Origin: Sulfurovum sp.
GTDB taxonomy: Bacteria > Campylobacterota > Campylobacteria > Campylobacterales > Sulfurovaceae
DNA: 11,801 bases
Assembly (NCBI GenBank): GCA_020721385.1
Contig: DYMW01000048.1
Location: 1 to 11,801, forward strand
Direction of reading: 5' to 3'
The position numbers and the translations under genes were made by a program. Positions within the stretch are counted from its first letter, which is position 1. The number at the start of each line of letters is the position of its first letter. This document shows, piece by piece, positions 1 to 6,602 of the stretch. The notes below the pieces were generated by a model that had not been told where the DNA came from, did not search any database, and saw only the letters and a list, made by a program, of their open reading frames with translations.

Positions 1-45
1 CCCTACTAAAAACCACGCTTTTGTAATAAAATTACATAAAAAAAT

Positions 46-65
46 AACCTGAAATTGGCAAGGTT
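46..65 (-). terminator. possible intrinsic terminator after tRNA-Ser
   Basis: Read on the minus strand, AACCT (65-61) can pair with AGGTT (50-46) around a 10-base loop, followed by A and a run of seven T. The stem is only 5 bp, so it is a weak candidate, but it lies about 55 bases beyond the mature tRNA end, where a terminator is expected. Nothing else is visible in positions 1-120. Confidence 0.35.
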
Positions 66-120
66 TTGGCATAGTAAGAAAATTTGTTTGGAGTAAGTAC
101 CGAGATTTAGGGGTTTTGAA

Positions 121-211
121 TGGCGGACAGTGAGAGATTCGAACTCTCGGTACCCTTACGAGTACGCATCCTTAGCAGGGATGTGGTTTCAGCCGACTCA
201 CCCAACTGTCC
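121..211 (-). tRNA. tRNA-Ser (anticodon GCU)
   Basis: The minus strand folds into a class II tRNA of 91 bases. The acceptor stem is GGACAGT paired with ACTGTCC, then discriminator G and an encoded CCA. The anticodon stem CATCC/GGATG closes the loop CTGCTAA, giving anticodon GCU, which reads AGC and AGU serine codons. A long variable arm (around TACTCGTAAGGGTA) and the T arm with GTTCGAATC follow, as expected for serine tRNAs. It lies downstream of pyrF on the same strand but has its own candidate promoter. Confidence 0.97.
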
Positions 212-227
212 GTCTTTGTGGAGTGAG

Positions 228-233
228 ATTATA
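228..233 (-). promoter_or_regulatory. candidate -10 box for tRNA-Ser
   Basis: The minus strand reads TATAAT here, preceded by an AT-rich stretch. A start about 7 bases on (near 221) would leave a leader of roughly 10 bases before the mature tRNA 5' end at 211. No clear -35 box is visible, which is common in Campylobacterota promoters. Confidence 0.5.
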
Positions 234-284
234 GAGGAAATAAACTTAAAGTTTTATTAAATTAAGCTATTTTCTCTAACTTAT

Positions 285-974
285 TTATTTTTTTATCATG
301 TTCAATATATCTTCTACTTTTTGAGCAGGATTTTCATCTTTATAAATAGGTCTTCCAATTACAGGAAAATCAACATTTTCTTGCTCTGCCAATTCCAATG
401 TTGCCACACGTTGTTGATCTTCTGCATCTTCACCAAAAGGGCGAATACCTGGACAAAGGGTTAAAAATGTACTTGAAGTTGCATTTTTAATGGCTTGACT
501 CTCAAACGTTGAACAGACAACCCCATCTAAACCATTCTCATAGCTCATTTTTGCAAACTGCTCTGCTTTTTCATCAATACTTTTTTCATAAATGGTCATA
601 AAATTTTCTTCATCAAATGAGGTCAATGCTGTTACTGCCAAAACCAAAGGGCGATTTTCATAAGAAGAGAGTCTCTTCATCACCGTTTTCATGGCTACGG
701 CTCCAGCACTGGCGTGAATATTAAACATATTGACACCCAGTTTGGCTATCTCTTCACTCGCATCTGCCATGGTATTGGGAATATCATAGAGTTTTAAATC
801 TAAAAATATTTTAAATTCTGGATTAATTTTTTTGAGTGCCTCTATAAATGGTTTTCCATCACGAATATAGGTTCTAAAACCCACTTTCATCCAAATATTA
901 TACGACTTTAATGATTCTGCTAATGCCAAATTTTCTTTGGCAGATGGTAAATCCAGTGCTACACACAATTCCAT
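285..974 (-). CDS. pyrF: orotidine 5'-phosphate decarboxylase
   Basis: This cytoplasmic enzyme decarboxylates OMP to UMP, the last step of de novo pyrimidine synthesis. The 229-residue length is normal for the compact bacterial form. Visible motifs: substrate Asp in ALDLP (residues 6-10), Lys30 in KVG, the catalytic Asp/Lys cluster LDLKLYDIPNT (58-68, with D59, K61, D64), the strand motif CPGIRP (174-179) and the phosphate-binding Arg208 in VIGRPIY. The ATG at 974-972 is preceded by AGGGG at a workable distance. The gene stands alone, divergent from the cyclophilin gene with 64 bases between them. No strong terminator follows, so transcription might run on into the tRNA-Ser gene. Identity is secure from the catalytic motif. 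Confidence 0.97.
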   Translation of the reverse strand: MELCVALDLPSAKENLALAESLKSYNIWMKVGFRTYIRDGKPFIEALKKINPEFKIFLDLKLYDIPNTMADASEEIAKLGVNMFNIHASAGAVAMKTVMKRLSSYENRPLVLAVTALTSFDEENFMTIYEKSIDEKAEQFAKMSYENGLDGVVCSTFESQAIKNATSSTFLTLCPGIRPFGEDAEDQQRVATLELAEQENVDFPVIGRPIYKDENPAQKVEDILNMIKK

Positions 975-1000
975 ACTATATACCCCTAAATAAAAATTGG

Positions 1001-1006
1001 TATAAT
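1001..1006 (+). promoter_or_regulatory. candidate -10 box for ppiB
   Basis: TATAAT lies 33 bases before the ppiB start, predicting a start near 1013. The opposite strand reads TATACC over nearly the same bases (1004-999), so a pyrF promoter may overlap it. A strong ribosome binding site AAGGA (1029-1033) sits 5 bases before the ppiB ATG. Confidence 0.5.
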
Positions 1007-1038
1007 TCTACCCTAAAAAACAACAATCAAGGATTAAC

Positions 1039-1554
1039 ATGTCAAAAAGATATGACATCTCACAAGAGATACTCGACACATACAATTACGCAAAAGTGAA
1101 CACAGCAAAAGGTACCATTTGGATAAAACTTTATACCAACGATGCACCCAACACGGTAGCAAACTTTGCTCATTTGGCTGGAGAAGGATTTTATAACAAT
1201 TTAAAATTTCATAGAGTTATTTCAGGATTTATGGCACAAGGTGGTTGCCCACATTCAGGACCAAAAGGAAATGCACGTATGGCAGGAACTGGTGGACCAG
1301 GATGGAGAATAGATTGTGAAACAGATACAAGCCTTGAACCACACCGAAGAGGAACCCTTTCTATGGCTCATGCTGGACCAAATACAGGTGGAAGCCAATT
1401 TTTCATTACTTTTGTAGCCACCCCACATCTTGATGGTGTTCATACGGTATTTGGTGCAATTGAACTTGATGATAAAACAAGTTTTTCTGTTTTAGACAGC
1501 ATCAGACAAAATGATGAAATTGTTTCTATAGAAATAGTAGCCCAAAAAGCATAA
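1039..1554 (+). CDS. ppiB: cyclophilin-type peptidyl-prolyl cis-trans isomerase
   Basis: A single-domain cyclophilin of 171 residues that catalyses cis-trans isomerisation of prolyl bonds. There is no signal peptide, so it should be cytoplasmic. The active-site pattern is plain: FHRVISGFMAQGG (residues 57-69) with catalytic Arg59 and pocket residues F64, M65 and Q67; GGSQFFI (117-123) with Q120 and F122; and HLDGVHTVFG (130-139). At the position of human cyclophilin A Trp121 there is His130, and SMAH replaces SMAN (Asn102), so cyclosporin binding is probably weak, as in many bacterial members. The start is supported by AAGGA five bases upstream. The gene appears to be a single transcription unit ending in the hairpin at 1562-1594. 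Confidence 0.95.
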   Translation: MSKRYDISQEILDTYNYAKVNTAKGTIWIKLYTNDAPNTVANFAHLAGEGFYNNLKFHRVISGFMAQGGCPHSGPKGNARMAGTGGPGWRIDCETDTSLEPHRRGTLSMAHAGPNTGGSQFFITFVATPHLDGVHTVFGAIELDDKTSFSVLDSIRQNDEIVSIEIVAQKA

Positions 1555-1561
1555 CATTGAC

Positions 1562-1594
1562 ACGTAACTTCCCTTCGCATAAGAGAAGTTACGT
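1562..1594 (+). terminator. hairpin after ppiB, likely terminator
   Basis: A perfect 10-bp stem ACGTAACTTC / GAAGTTACGT (1562-1571 with 1585-1594) encloses a 13-base loop, 8 bases after the ppiB stop codon. It is followed only by CTTAAG and not by a good U run, so it may act as a processing or partial termination signal. Confidence 0.5.
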
Positions 1595-1646
1595 CTTAAG
1601 AATTGCAAGTAATCACAAAAAAAATATTATATTTTATTATTTACTA

Positions 1647-1655
1647 TGCTATAAT
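1647..1655 (+). promoter_or_regulatory. extended -10 promoter for the EAL receptor gene
   Basis: TGCTATAAT is an extended -10 element (TGn plus a perfect TATAAT at 1650-1655). It predicts a start near 1662 and a leader of about 20 bases that holds the ribosome binding site AAGGG (1673-1677). The DNA upstream is a run of A/T tracts without a clear -35 box. Confidence 0.6.
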
Positions 1656-1681
1656 ATTTCATCTATATAAATAAGGGTATT

Positions 1682-4486
1682 ATGATGAATTTGAAAGCAC
1701 TATTGAATCCAGCTCTTTATGTCATGAATAAACTCTCATTTAAGAGTAAAATTTTTGTTTCCATATCCATTCTTTTTTTATTATTGATTCTTCCGTCACG
1801 TACCATTTTACTCAATTATATCGAAGAGAGCAATACCTATAAAAAACAAATTATAGGATTAGAGTATATTCAGCTTATACAAAATCTTATTAGAACCGTA
1901 CAAATTCATCGAGCCGATACCAATGGGTATCTTAATGGCAATAAGGAGTTTAAAGAAAAACTCCAACAAAAAGAAGAATTATTTTATTTACAAAAGAGTT
2001 CATTACTTAAATATGATGTTCAACAATTAAATATCTTATCGTCTCATAACAATTTTGTCGATGCGGTCAGTGCATTTGAATTGGTCGCTCAAAAAAAATT
2101 GGTCAACAGAATAGAAAGCGACACTATCTTTAAAGAACATACCGAAATTATAACCCTCCTACTCAAAAGCATACTCGACATTTCTCAACTGACCTCATTT
2201 AATAGCAGTAAAGATTTAAGAGTCAACTATTTAGCAGAAATGATTCAAGATGAACTCCTTGCTATTTATGAATACACCGCCCAACTCCAAGCATTTTCAA
2301 CAGGGATGTTTAGCAAAGAAACCATGACAACAGACCAAAAAAAAGTACTCTTTTCTCTCTCTACCAACCTTTCTAAACTCCAATCAAATTTAACAGAAAA
2401 TGAGAGTCTAAAAAAATCACCAAACTATATGCTTTTACAACAACAAACCATAGAAGTCTCTTTTACACTTCAAAAGGTACTTAAAATTATTGATGAAGAT
2501 GTGATTCTAAACCAAAACTATACCTACAACAGTGAAACATTTTCCAAACAAATTGATTTGGCAATGGGCATACAAGAAGAGCTGTTTAAGATGTTTATCT
2601 ATACCTACAAAGAGACCATTACCGATTTACAAAACCGATTACAAGAAGACCTTTGGTATGTACTGTTGGGCTTTATCCTGATTCTCCTTCTTGCCTTTTA
2701 TATTTTTATTGCCTTTTATCAATCCATTACCATAAACTTACGTAAATTACAAAAAGCTTCTGAACTTATCTCAACAGGACAAACCAATATTCATCTCAAT
2801 GTGACCAAAAAAGATGAAATTGGTGATGCCCTTTTAGCCTTTAATACCATGAGTGACCAACTTAGTGAAAATATCTCTTTTTTAGACAGCTATAAAAAAG
2901 CCATTGACAACAGCAGTATTGTCTCTAAAACCGATTTAAAAGGGATTATTACCTATGCGAACGATATGTTTTGTGAAGTCTCTGGATACAGCAGAGAAGA
3001 ACTTATAGGACGTTCACACAATATTGTACGACATCCTGATATGCCAAAATCAACATTTGAAGAGATGTGGAGAACAATTCAAAATAAAAAACCTTGGAAA
3101 TCTATTCTTAAAAATCGAAAGAAAAATGGACAATACTACATTGTTGATGCCACCGTTTTACCTATTTTAGACAGTAAAAATGAGATTATAGAGTATGTTG
3201 CCGTACGACATGACATTACAGAACTTGAAAAGAGTAAAGAGGAGATTAAAAAACAAAAAATTGATTTACTCACAGGACTTCCAAATAGAAATCAACTGCT
3301 TGAAGATTTAAAAACAGCAACCAAACCCATTCTTTGTTATCTTAATATTGATAATTTCTCTGGCTTTAATGATTTCTATGGCTCACCCATTGGTGATAAA
3401 ATGTTGCTCCATCTCTCCAGCATTCTCAAACAAATTAGAAAAGAGAACAAATCCAAACTCTATAAACTTCAAGCCGATCAATTTATATTGCTGTTTGAGG
3501 AGTCTTATCTTGCCCAAGACAATTTTCAATACTTTTTTGAAGAGCTGATTGAACGCATTGAAACAGAAATTGTAGCACCTATTCCTACAAACCGTAACCG
3601 TATCTCTATTTCGCTTACAGGAGGAGGTGCGAGTTATGAGGTCAATGATGATTATCAACAACTGCTTCTCTACTGTAATATCGCCAGAAAAAAAGCTCAA
3701 AAAGAGCATAAAAAAATTCTATTATTTAATCACAGTATGAGAAAAACCGAAGATTATGCACACAATATTAAATGGATTAAACGCATTAAAGAAGCCATTG
3801 ATGAAAAACGTATTGTCACCTATTATCAAGCCATTGTTGACAACAAAACAGGTGCTACCAATAAATATGAGAGTTTGGTAAGAATGCTTGATAGAAAGGG
3901 ACAACCTGTCTCAACATTTTTCTTTTTAGAAATTGCCAAAAAAGCAAATCTCTATCCACAAATAACCAAATTGGTAATAGACCAAGCATTTGAAGCTTTT
4001 GCTGATTTTCCAACGTATCAATTTTCGGTTAATCTTACCATTGATGACATTCTCTCCAAAGAGACCACCAATTATATTTATCAAAAACTGGAAAGCTATA
4101 CCTCTACTCAACGTGTTATCTTTGAAATTACGGAATCCGAAGAGGTACAAGATTATAAAGTGTTAAATGAATTTATCAAACGGGTTAGACAGTACGATGT
4201 TCAAATTGCCATTGATGACTTTGGTTCTGGTTATGCCAACTTTGAACATATTTTAAATATTGATGCCGATTTCATTAAGATTGATGGCACATTGGTTAAA
4301 AATCTTAGCACTGATGAAAACTCAAAAATTATTACCGAAGCCATTATCTCTTTTTCTAAAAAGCTTGGTCGTAAAACCATTACAGAATTTGTACACAATG
4401 AAGAGGTCTATGAAATAGTCAAAGAATTGGGTGCAGATTACTCACAAGGATTTTACTTTTCTATTCCTTCTCCAAAGATAACATAG
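1682..4486 (+). CDS. membrane redox-sensing c-di-GMP phosphodiesterase (HAMP-PAS-degenerate GGDEF-EAL)
   Basis: The 934-residue inner-membrane receptor has, in order: TM1 about 23-46, a mostly helical periplasmic region about 47-324, TM2 about 325-346, HAMP about 347-400, PAS about 405-515, GGDEF-like 526-680 and EAL about 700-930. The PAS domain matches the flavin-binding type of the aerotaxis receptor Aer: IVRHPDMP with R450, H451 and D453, then W463, W472, N478 and Y486 at the spacing I recall for Aer. The GGDEF signature is QADQF (597-601), so cyclase activity is unlikely, although DLLTGLPNR is kept. The EAL domain looks catalytic: E730 and L732 (ESLVR), N784, E815, D845/D846 (DDFGSG), K866, E902 and Q922. 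It therefore probably hydrolyses c-di-GMP under redox or oxygen control. Two adjacent ATGs (1682 and 1685) can both use AAGGG. It is a single-gene unit with its own promoter and terminator. Confidence 0.9.
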   Translation: MMNLKALLNPALYVMNKLSFKSKIFVSISILFLLLILPSRTILLNYIEESNTYKKQIIGLEYIQLIQNLIRTVQIHRADTNGYLNGNKEFKEKLQQKEELFYLQKSSLLKYDVQQLNILSSHNNFVDAVSAFELVAQKKLVNRIESDTIFKEHTEIITLLLKSILDISQLTSFNSSKDLRVNYLAEMIQDELLAIYEYTAQLQAFSTGMFSKETMTTDQKKVLFSLSTNLSKLQSNLTENESLKKSPNYMLLQQQTIEVSFTLQKVLKIIDEDVILNQNYTYNSETFSKQIDLAMGIQEELFKMFIYTYKETITDLQNRLQEDLWYVLLGFILILLLAFYIFIAFYQSITINLRKLQKASELISTGQTNIHLNVTKKDEIGDALLAFNTMSDQLSENISFLDSYKKAIDNSSIVSKTDLKGIITYANDMFCEVSGYSREELIGRSHNIVRHPDMPKSTFEEMWRTIQNKKPWKSILKNRKKNGQYYIVDATVLPILDSKNEIIEYVAVRHDITELEKSKEEIKKQKIDLLTGLPNRNQLLEDLKTATKPILCYLNIDNFSGFNDFYGSPIGDKMLLHLSSILKQIRKENKSKLYKLQADQFILLFEESYLAQDNFQYFFEELIERIETEIVAPIPTNRNRISISLTGGGASYEVNDDYQQLLLYCNIARKKAQKEHKKILLFNHSMRKTEDYAHNIKWIKRIKEAIDEKRIVTYYQAIVDNKTGATNKYESLVRMLDRKGQPVSTFFFLEIAKKANLYPQITKLVIDQAFEAFADFPTYQFSVNLTIDDILSKETTNYIYQKLESYTSTQRVIFEITESEEVQDYKVLNEFIKRVRQYDVQIAIDDFGSGYANFEHILNIDADFIKIDGTLVKNLSTDENSKIITEAIISFSKKLGRKTITEFVHNEEVYEIVKELGADYSQGFYFSIPSPKIT

Positions 4487-4513
4487 CCTCTTTGGTGGCT
4501 ATTTGTTATTTTA
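4483..4513 (+). terminator. intrinsic terminator after the EAL receptor gene
   Basis: ATAGCC (4483-4488) pairs with GGCTAT (4497-4502) across an 8-base loop, followed by the T-rich TTGTTATTTTA. The stem overlaps the TAG stop codon. Confidence 0.6.
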
Positions 4514-4612
4514 TATTAGAATAAACTTCCCCTACTTTACAATAAAACAATATAAAACAATACAAAATACTCTAATGCTTTTCTTTTGATTTTTTTATAA
4601 TTTTCTCTATTT

Positions 4613-4642
4613 TTGACTTGTTTTTTAAAAAATTACTATGAT
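4613..4642 (+). promoter_or_regulatory. candidate promoter for the small exported protein
   Basis: TTGACT (4613-4618) and TATGAT (4637-4642) are separated by 18 bases, an acceptable sigma-70 spacing. The overlapping TATACT (4642-4647) is an alternative -10. The start would fall near 4649, leaving a leader of about 70 bases. Confidence 0.45.
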
Positions 4643-4666
4643 ATACTTTAGATAAAGATTTAATTT

Positions 4667-4688
4667 ATTAACTAAATATTCAGTTAAT
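4667..4688. repeat. 7-bp inverted repeat in the leader of the exported protein gene
   Basis: ATTAACT (4667-4673) and AGTTAAT (4682-4688) form a perfect inverted repeat with an 8-base spacer, just downstream of the candidate promoter. This position would suit a dimeric repressor site, but the sequence is all but AT-only and could be chance. Confidence 0.3.
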
Positions 4689-4718
4689 TTAAAATTAAGA
4701 AAAAAATATGGAGACATT

Positions 4719-5123
4719 ATGAAAAAAATTTTTTTAAAAGTAAACTTAATAAGTATGCTTTTTTTACTTTTGCATAGTACTCTCTATGCAGAAACAGTTC
4801 CTAATAGCCAACTTGCTTATGATACTGTTTACAGAACAGATAGAGTAGCCGATACCTATTATTTTTTGCTTTTAAGCAAAAATGGTATGTACTATCATCT
4901 ACGTACCAATAAAACGGAAAATTTAACAGCTACCGAATTAAAATCAGCCTCTTTACTGGATATTTTAAATACAAAACAAGAGTGGGGACAGACTTTTCCC
5001 GATAAAGGACAATATACACTTAAAAACGACACCATTTACACCAACCTATTTTGGGATGAAATTAAAGTTCTCGATTCTAAAAAAATAAAATATCTTAATA
5101 AAATATTTTCTGTGCAACAATAG
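4719..5123 (+). CDS. small exported protein of unknown function
   Basis: I do not recognise this 134-residue protein. The N-terminus is a clear Sec signal peptide: MKK, a hydrophobic core (residues 9-19) and a cleavage site after LYA (22-24), predicting a mature protein of about 110 residues released to the periplasm or outside. It has no lipobox and no cysteine. The mature part has no motif I can name; it is rich in Tyr, Thr and Asn, with an aromatic stretch YYFLLLSKNGMYYHL (about 47-61) and a Lys-rich tail. The start is supported by GGAG (4710-4713), five bases upstream of the ATG. It precedes the lipoprotein gene by 74 bases on the same strand, but that gap looks regulatory, so an operon is uncertain. 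Confidence 0.75.
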   Translation: MKKIFLKVNLISMLFLLLHSTLYAETVPNSQLAYDTVYRTDRVADTYYFLLLSKNGMYYHLRTNKTENLTATELKSASLLDILNTKQEWGQTFPDKGQYTLKNDTIYTNLFWDEIKVLDSKKIKYLNKIFSVQQ

Positions 5124-5135
5124 CTTCTTTCATCA

Positions 5136-5155
5136 CTATCCACAATTTGTCCACA
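5136..5155 (+). promoter_or_regulatory. two DnaA-box-like nonamers in tandem
   Basis: CTATCCACA (5136-5144) and TTGTCCACA (5147-5155) each differ by one base from the classical DnaA box TTATCCACA. They lie in the same orientation exactly 11 bases apart, about one helical turn, and are followed by an AT-rich stretch. No replication gene is nearby, so a full origin is unlikely; local DnaA binding is possible. Confidence 0.3.
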
Positions 5156-5197
5156 AAAAATAATTAAAGTTAAATTATTGATTTAAAAAGGAAAGTG

Positions 5198-5857
5198 ATG
5201 AAAAATTTATCTCTTCTACTCTCTACCATGGCTTTAGTACTCTTAAGTACAGGATGTACCCCTGTAACCAGTAAATATAGAATACAGGTTGATGCCATTA
5301 CCAAAACCAACCAAAATATTGCCCCCTCTTCTTATAGTGTAAAACCCTTAAACAGCAACATAGATGCCAATGATTTAAAATTTCAACGTGACAGTCAAGA
5401 ACTCATTAAGATTTTAAATCAACAAGGATTTACTCCAGCAACCTATTCCAGTTTGGCTCAACAAGTCATCTATTTTGATTATGGTATTCAAAAAGTTAAA
5501 GAGAGAACAAGAACCTACGTGGAACCCGATGTACGTGTTGGTTTCTCATGGGGCTTCCCTTATGGTGGATATTATGGTCATCCTTATAGTCCATTTTGGG
5601 GTTATTATGGTTATGGAGGAGGTTACAGTTCCGTTTACCGTAAAACCTATATTTATTACAATCGATATATAACCCTACTCGCTAAAGAACAATCAGGTAG
5701 AGACTTATGGCGTGTTGATGTTTCAAGTGTGGGTGAATCTCGAAATTTACAAAAGATTCTTCCTCTACTTCTAGAAGCTGCTAAACCTTATATAGGAACC
5801 AATACCGCCGAACCTATTGAAGTAATTCTAAAAGAAAAGAGTGACCGAAAAGAATAA
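5198..5857 (+). CDS. lipoprotein with Gly/Tyr-rich segment, DUF4136-like
   Basis: A 219-residue predicted lipoprotein. A signal sequence of MKN plus a hydrophobic core ends in LLSTGC, with Cys20 as the probable lipidated residue; the -3 Ser is not the commonest choice. The body alternates short strands, including IYFDYGIQKVKERTRTYVEP (91-110), then a low-complexity Gly/Tyr/Trp/Pro segment (about 115-147), then TYIYYNRYITLLAKE and a C-terminal helix. The shape resembles DUF4136-type periplasmic lipoproteins, but I hold that loosely, and no biochemical role is known to me. I start at the ATG at 5198 because AAGGA (5188-5192) lies five bases before it; the in-frame GTG at 5195 would leave only two. 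It ends 78 bases before the peroxiredoxin gene, whose leader carries separate control signals. Confidence 0.8.
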   Translation: MKNLSLLLSTMALVLLSTGCTPVTSKYRIQVDAITKTNQNIAPSSYSVKPLNSNIDANDLKFQRDSQELIKILNQQGFTPATYSSLAQQVIYFDYGIQKVKERTRTYVEPDVRVGFSWGFPYGGYYGHPYSPFWGYYGYGGGYSSVYRKTYIYYNRYITLLAKEQSGRDLWRVDVSSVGESRNLQKILPLLLEAAKPYIGTNTAEPIEVILKEKSDRKE

Positions 5858-5879
5858 ATTTATCTTAATTTAATATTAG

Positions 5880-5885
5880 TATGAT
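5880..5885 (+). promoter_or_regulatory. candidate -10 box for the peroxiredoxin gene
   Basis: TATGAT at this place predicts a start near 5892, inside the left arm of the 10-bp inverted repeat. AT-rich alternatives such as TATTAT near 5908 cannot be excluded, so the relation of operator to start site is unsettled. Confidence 0.35.
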
Positions 5886-5888
5886 ATT

Positions 5889-5931
5889 GTTTCCTTGTTA
5901 ATAAAAATTATTATTTAAAATACAAGGAAAC
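5889..5931. repeat. 10-bp inverted repeat covering the peroxiredoxin ribosome binding site
   Basis: GTTTCCTTGT (5889-5898) and ACAAGGAAAC (5922-5931) are perfect inverted repeats 23 bases apart. The right arm contains the AAGGAAA ribosome binding site, which ends six bases before the ATG at 5936. As RNA the stem would hide that site; as DNA it brackets the Fur/PerR-like box. Confidence 0.7.
5899..5913. promoter_or_regulatory. Fur/PerR-type operator
   Basis: TAATAA AAA TTATTA is a palindrome with 6-bp arms. It differs by one defined base from the TAATAATnATTATTA box that I recall for Campylobacterota Fur, and it resembles PerR boxes (TTATAATNATTATAA). It sits between the candidate -10 and the peroxiredoxin start, and a PerR-like regulator is encoded by the next gene. 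All-AT palindromes can arise by chance in such DNA. Confidence 0.5.
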
Positions 5932-5935
5932 TAAC

Positions 5936-6532
5936 ATGATCGTAACAAATAAAGCTCCAGATTTTACAGCAACTGCCGTACTTGCCAATGGACAAATCGT
6001 TAATGACTTTAACCTAATGGAAAACTTAGGTGAAAAAGGTGCTGTCCTTTTCTTCTACCCACTAGACTTTACCTTTGTATGTCCTTCTGAAATTATTGCA
6101 TTTTCACATAGAGCTGCAGAATTTAGAGAAAGAGGTGTAAATATTATTGGTGTATCTGTGGACAGTCAATTCTCACATTTTGCATGGAGAGAAACACCAG
6201 TAAACCAAGGTGGAATCGGTAGAGTTGATATACCACTTGTAGCAGACCTTACCAAACAGATTGCAAGAGATTATGATGTTCTTCTTAACGATGCTGTAGC
6301 ACTTAGAGGTTCTTTCCTTATTGATGCTGATGGTACAGTAAGACATGCCGTAATTAATGACCTTCCATTAGGAAGAAACATTGATGAGATGATTAGAATG
6401 GTAGATACAATGCTTTTTACAAATGAATTTGGTGAAGTTTGTCCTGCTGGTTGGGTCAAAGGTGACGAAGGTATGAAAGCAGATACCGCTGGTGTTGCTG
6501 AGTATCTTACAAAACATGCGAGTGAGTTATAA
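5936..6532 (+). CDS. ahpC: AhpC/TSA-family 2-Cys peroxiredoxin
   Basis: This 198-residue cytoplasmic thiol peroxidase reduces hydrogen peroxide, organic peroxides and probably peroxynitrite. The peroxidatic site is PLDFTFVCPSE (residues 42-52) with T46 and C49, completed by R124; the resolving cysteine is C169 in GEVCPAGW, so it is a typical 2-Cys enzyme forming dimers and perhaps decamers. It has GGIG (92-95) near the GGLG motif but ends YLTKHASEL with no terminal YF, so it should resist overoxidation. Length and motifs match the AhpC of Campylobacter relatives, which use thioredoxin rather than AhpF; no ahpF is visible here. The AAGGAAA site lies inside a hairpin arm and a Fur/PerR-like box lies upstream. 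A regulator gene of the PerR type follows after 70 bases. Confidence 0.95.
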   Translation: MIVTNKAPDFTATAVLANGQIVNDFNLMENLGEKGAVLFFYPLDFTFVCPSEIIAFSHRAAEFRERGVNIIGVSVDSQFSHFAWRETPVNQGGIGRVDIPLVADLTKQIARDYDVLLNDAVALRGSFLIDADGTVRHAVINDLPLGRNIDEMIRMVDTMLFTNEFGEVCPAGWVKGDEGMKADTAGVAEYLTKHASEL

Positions 6533-6540
6533 TCTTAAAC

Positions 6541-6558
6541 GTGGGCATTCTTGCCCAC
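6541..6558 (+). terminator. hairpin between peroxiredoxin and regulator genes
   Basis: GTGGGCA (6541-6547) pairs perfectly with TGCCCAC (6552-6558) around a four-base loop, 8 bases after the stop codon. It is GC-rich and strong but followed by A rather than T, so it lacks the U run of an intrinsic terminator on this strand. It may stabilise the ahpC mRNA end or reduce read-through into the regulator gene. Read on the minus strand, T residues precede rather than follow the stem. Confidence 0.5.
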
Positions 6559-6602
6559 AAAAAAATATTCAAAAAAATACTTGATCAAAAAGGCTTTATC
6601 TC

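Larger units (their letters stand above)
4487..4718. other. 232-base AT-rich intergenic region with tandem repeat
   Basis: There is no gene on either strand. The region holds the terminator arm, two exact tandem copies of ATAAAACAAT (4542-4561), long T tracts, the candidate promoter at 4613-4642 and a 7-bp inverted repeat at 4667-4688. It separates the receptor gene from the small exported protein gene, which is therefore likely an independent unit. Confidence 0.6.

Noticed and set aside
3467..3484. GGDEF domain as an active diguanylate cyclase
   Set aside because: The active-site signature is QADQF, lacking both glycines and the glutamate needed for GTP turnover.
3383..4150. Minus-strand open frames inside the EAL receptor gene, and similar overlapping frames in ppiB, ahpC and hemL
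   Set aside because: They lie fully within strongly supported genes, lack ribosome binding sites and show no recognisable protein motifs.
4542..4561. Tandem ATAAAACAAT repeat as a CRISPR or iteron array
   Set aside because: Only two 10-base copies without spacers, in low-complexity AT-rich DNA.
5195..5197. GTG as start of the lipoprotein gene
   Set aside because: The ATG three bases later has better spacing from AAGGA, and the GTG would leave only two bases after it.
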